Shown in pieces: positions 61,655 to 64,000 of a stretch of DNA of 64,000 bases. The stretch is from UBA6663 sp044226485 (lineage in GTDB: Bacteria; Chloroflexota; Anaerolineae; Anaerolineales; UBA6663): contig JBGAGY010000006.1 in assembly GCA_044226485.1 (NCBI GenBank), positions 1 to 64,000 on the forward strand, in the 5' to 3' direction. Below the pieces are notes generated by a model that was not told the origin of the DNA, did no database searches, and saw nothing but the letters and a program-made list of their open reading frames with translations. The position numbers were made by a program, and so were the translations under genes. Position 1 is the stretch's first letter. Every line of letters begins with the position of its first letter.

Positions 61655-62780
61655 GTACGCGCCTGTACACCGCCAGCGTTTGCTCCGCCGCTGCCCGCCA
61701 GGTGAAGCGGCTGGCTCGGGTGCGGCCGCGCTCGGAGAGATCGCGGCGCCGGGCAGGGTCGCTCAGGAGCGAGGAGATCGCCTGCGCCCAACCGGCGACG
61801 TCAAGCGGCGGCACCAGCAGGCCAGCGTCCCCGACGATCTCGGGCAGTGAGGTGGCGTTCGACACAACGACCGGCGCGCCGCAGGCCATGGCCTCGAGCG
61901 GCGGAAGCCCGAAGCCCTCGAAGACTGATGGGAAGGCGAATACATCGGACAGGCTGAGGAGCGCGGGTAGATCGTCATCGGGCACATAGCCGGTCATCAA
62001 CAGGCGCCGCTCGAGGCCCGAAGCCCGAGCCTGCTCGAGGAACGGTTGATAGAGCCAGCCCTGGCTGCCGGTGATGACTAGATGCACGTCGGGATGCGCG
62101 GCAGCGATCGCTTCGAAAGCGCGCAGGAGTGTGATCAGGTTCTTGCGCGGTTCCAGCGTGCCGACCGCGAGCACGAAACGCTCGGGCAGGTCGTAGCGAT
62201 CCCAGACGGCGGCGCGCACCTCCGGATCGAGCACCGGCGCGAAACGCTCTTCGACGCCTTCAAGGATGACGCTGACCTTCTCCGGCGCGAGCCTGTAGTG
62301 CTTGAGCGCGTCCTGTCGTGTGTATTCCGAGACGCAGATGACGTGATCGGCGCGTTTCAGAAAGCGCGGCATCATCCAGCGGAGGAAGAGCCGATTTTGA
62401 AGCAGATGATGTTGCGGAAAGTGCAGGTAGGCCGCGTCGTGCAGGGTGAAGACGCTCCGCGCACGTTGGATGACGGGAAGCAGGTGTTCGGTGGCGTGGT
62501 AGAGCGACACGCCCGCGAATGCCGAAACCCCGGGCCATCCCGCGTAGGTGGCGGCGGCGCGCAAGCGCCACGGTTTGCGACGCAGGCCGGCGGTGCGCAA
62601 GGGCAGGGCGTCGAGCGGCGGCTTGAGGATGCCGTCGCGCGGGTCGTTGACGAAAGCCGTCAGGGGCACGCCGAGATCGACCAGGGCCTCGGCGAGGCTG
62701 GACGCGTAACGTCCGAGCCCGCCGCGCTCATGAGCCGCAGCAGAGAGGTCGAAGCAAACAGGTGGATGATCCATCGACAT
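61641..62780 (-). CDS. glycosyltransferase family 4
   Basis: A 379-residue GT-B enzyme with AAHERGGLGRYASSLAEALV at the N-terminus, FVLAVGTLEPRKNLITLLRA and FEGFGLPPLEAMACGAPVVV in the donor domain. ATG at 62778-62780 (62774 is an alternative); it begins 8 bases after the preceding gene's stop. Very similar in layout to the enzyme at 60481-61569, with which it probably adds successive sugars. Confidence 0.92.
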   Translation of the reverse strand: MSMDHPPVCFDLSAAAHERGGLGRYASSLAEALVDLGVPLTAFVNDPRDGILKPPLDALPLRTAGLRRKPWRLRAAATYAGWPGVSAFAGVSLYHATEHLLPVIQRARSVFTLHDAAYLHFPQHHLLQNRLFLRWMMPRFLKRADHVICVSEYTRQDALKHYRLAPEKVSVILEGVEERFAPVLDPEVRAAVWDRYDLPERFVLAVGTLEPRKNLITLLRAFEAIAAAHPDVHLVITGSQGWLYQPFLEQARASGLERRLLMTGYVPDDDLPALLSLSDVFAFPSVFEGFGLPPLEAMACGAPVVVSNATSLPEIVGDAGLLVPPLDVAGWAQAISSLLSDPARRRDLSERGRTRASRFTWRAAAEQTLAVYRRVLKDE

Positions 62781-62788
62781 CGTCGTGT

Positions 62789-63580
62789 TCAGGCCAGCGC
62801 TCGCTGGTAAAGCGGCAGGGCCAGGGTCAGCCACAACCGGGCCGGCGCGCCGAAATGCTTTCGATAAAAGAGGCGCAGGCTCCGGCCATACGCCTGTCGC
62901 GCCGCCGGGTTCTGGCGCAGGCTCTGGCCGCCGATGTGCGTGACGACCGTCTCGGGCAATCGGCGCACATGCCAGCCTGCCCTGCGTACCCGGCGACAGA
63001 GATCTACATCCTCGAAATACATGAAGAACTGCTCGTCGAGACCGTCGACTCTTTCGAGCGCTTCACGCCGCAGTGCCAGGCACGCGCCGGAGCTCCAGTC
63101 CACCTCACGCGCCGTGCGGTCGCCCCAATCGTGCATCGATCGGCCGAGCAGGCGCCGCCACGTTCGCAGCATCAGATAGGCGGGCGTCGGGTCGCCGCCG
63201 AAGCCGAACGGCTGCGACCGGCCGTCGGGCAACCGCAACTGTGGGCCGCACGCTCCGCAGCGATCGTCGGCGCGCACAGCATTCGCCAGTTGGCCCAGCG
63301 CATCCGCCGGCACCAGCGTGTCGCTGTTGAGCAGCACCACCACGTCCGCCTGTGAGTCGGCAACGCGCCAGCCCTGGTTGTTGGCCCGGGCGTAGCCGAC
63401 GTTGGCGTCGTTGACGAACACGCGCGCGCCCAGGGATCTCGCTCGCGCAGCCGAGTCGTCGGCCGAGGCGTTGTCGACCACGATCACGTCGAGCGGCTCG
63501 CTCGCCCCGGAGGGCAGCGTTCGCAGGCAGTCGGCCAACAGGTCGGCCGTGTTCCAACTCACGATCACGACAGCGATCAT
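62789..63580 (-). CDS. glycosyltransferase family 2
   Basis: A 263-residue GT-A enzyme: AVVIVSWNTADLLADCLRTL, DVIVVDNASADDSAARARSL, the donor-metal site VVLLNSDTLVPADALGQL, and the acceptor region YFEDVDLCRRVRRAGWHVRR, typical of rhamnosyltransferase-like GT2 proteins. No transmembrane helix. It overlaps the previous (upstream) gene by four bases (ATGA), so translation is coupled. Confidence 0.93.
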   Translation of the reverse strand: MIAVVIVSWNTADLLADCLRTLPSGASEPLDVIVVDNASADDSAARARSLGARVFVNDANVGYARANNQGWRVADSQADVVVLLNSDTLVPADALGQLANAVRADDRCGACGPQLRLPDGRSQPFGFGGDPTPAYLMLRTWRRLLGRSMHDWGDRTAREVDWSSGACLALRREALERVDGLDEQFFMYFEDVDLCRRVRRAGWHVRRLPETVVTHIGGQSLRQNPAARQAYGRSLRLFYRKHFGAPARLWLTLALPLYQRALA

Positions 63581-64000
63581 GGCGACGCCTTACCGCCCCC
63601 ATGATACGGGCTGTTGCGAAAGTCGAGCAGGTCGGCCGTGGCGCCCGGCCTGAACGCCTTGAAGAAGGCGATGGCCAGCGCGTTCACGAGCCGACCGGGA
63701 AGCAGGGCGATGAGCCAGGCCAGCCAGCGCCGCGGTCCTTCCGGCATGCGCGGCTCGATCCACTGCCGGTAGGTGCCGAGGTCATACGAGCCCTTCGCGC
63801 GACAGATGAGCAGTGCACCCGGCCGGCGCCACGGTTCTTGCGCGAAGACGGCGCGACGGGCGGCTTCCGACATCGTCGTGAAGGACCAGATCAGCCCGGG
63901 CCACAGGAACATCCAGATCTCGAAATACCGCCGTGTCCAGCTGGCGCTTCCGGCCCGGATTTTCAGCCACGGCTTTGTCAGCACGATCGCGTCGCCGGGC
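63577..64000 (-). CDS. glycosyltransferase C-terminal part, cut by window edge
   Basis: A minus-strand frame open to the right edge, so the gene is partial at its 5' end. The visible 141 or so residues (LTKPWLKIRAGSASWTRRYF, EIWMFLWPGLIWSFTTM, LLICRAKGSYDLGTYRQWIE, LIALLPGRLVNALAIAF) resemble the C-terminal part of GT2-type or related polysaccharide glycosyltransferases with one or two membrane-associated helices. The ATG at 63984 is internal, not the true start. Assignment rests on context and composition. Confidence 0.6.
   Translation of the reverse strand, partial: PGDAIVLTKPWLKIRAGSASWTRRYFEIWMFLWPGLIWSFTTMSEAARRAVFAQEPWRRPGALLICRAKGSYDLGTYRQWIEPRMPEGPRRWLAWLIALLPGRLVNALAIAFFKAFRPGATADLLDFRNSPYHGGGKASP

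Overview
The window is a GC-rich, gene-dense bacterial chromosome segment, most likely from the phylum Chloroflexota (Anaerolineae or a related class). This is an inference from several traits together: lipoproteins with a Cys box followed by Ala/Pro/Thr-rich linkers, a homospermidine synthase, RNase Y next to recX-recA, a penicillin-binding protein with a long Thr/Pro tail, and a CtaA-type heme A synthase. No single marker proves it. There is one tRNA (Ser-GGA), no rRNA, no CRISPR and no phage.

Layout. 0.3-4.3 kb: an iron/polyamine-type ABC importer (binding protein, two permeases, ATPase) on the minus strand. 4.6-9.9 kb: flavin reductase, heme A synthase, a soluble globin-coupled methyl-accepting sensor, then overlapping DtxR-type and Fur-type metalloregulators. 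9.8-15.8 kb: a stand-alone Clp-N protein, an acetyltransferase, a GH1 glycosidase, a lipoprotein that looks like a copper amine oxidase without its copper ligands, and its membrane-anchored neighbour. 15.8-25 kb: homospermidine synthase behind a structured leader, tRNA-Ser, GH20 hexosaminidase, a 39-residue membrane protein, a sugar dehydrogenase, and rny-recX-recA. 25-37 kb: acetyltransferase, lipase-like hydrolase, DUF554 protein, ComEA-like protein, SnoaL/Het-C pair, MaoC dehydratase, HU, Dus, a class A penicillin-binding protein and an enlarged CDF metal exporter. 38-44 kb: M20 peptidase, then an island with a broken kinase gene and a large hybrid kinase, bracketed by two related 280-bp elements. 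44.6-49 kb: peptide-type ABC binding protein and permeases without ATPases, plus an SDR-like protein. 49-54 kb: ArsR-SRPBCC pair, a membrane metallopeptidase candidate, an epimerase and a GH13 enzyme. 54-64 kb: LMW phosphatase with fructosamine kinase, an O-antigen-ligase/TPR protein, an ACT protein and a run of glycosyltransferases that continues past the right edge.

The most unusual non-coding content is (1) intergenic hairpin elements built from degenerate seven-base units, of several sequence flavours, lying at gene 3' ends and often supplying the stop codon; (2) the pair of about 280-bp elements with 41-bp imperfect terminal inverted repeats around the kinase island, with broken genes at their edges; (3) a compact hairpin plus U-tract leader just after a strong promoter upstream of homospermidine synthase; and (4) many genes whose start codon lies 6-8 bases after a -10 box, which predicts widespread leaderless mRNAs.
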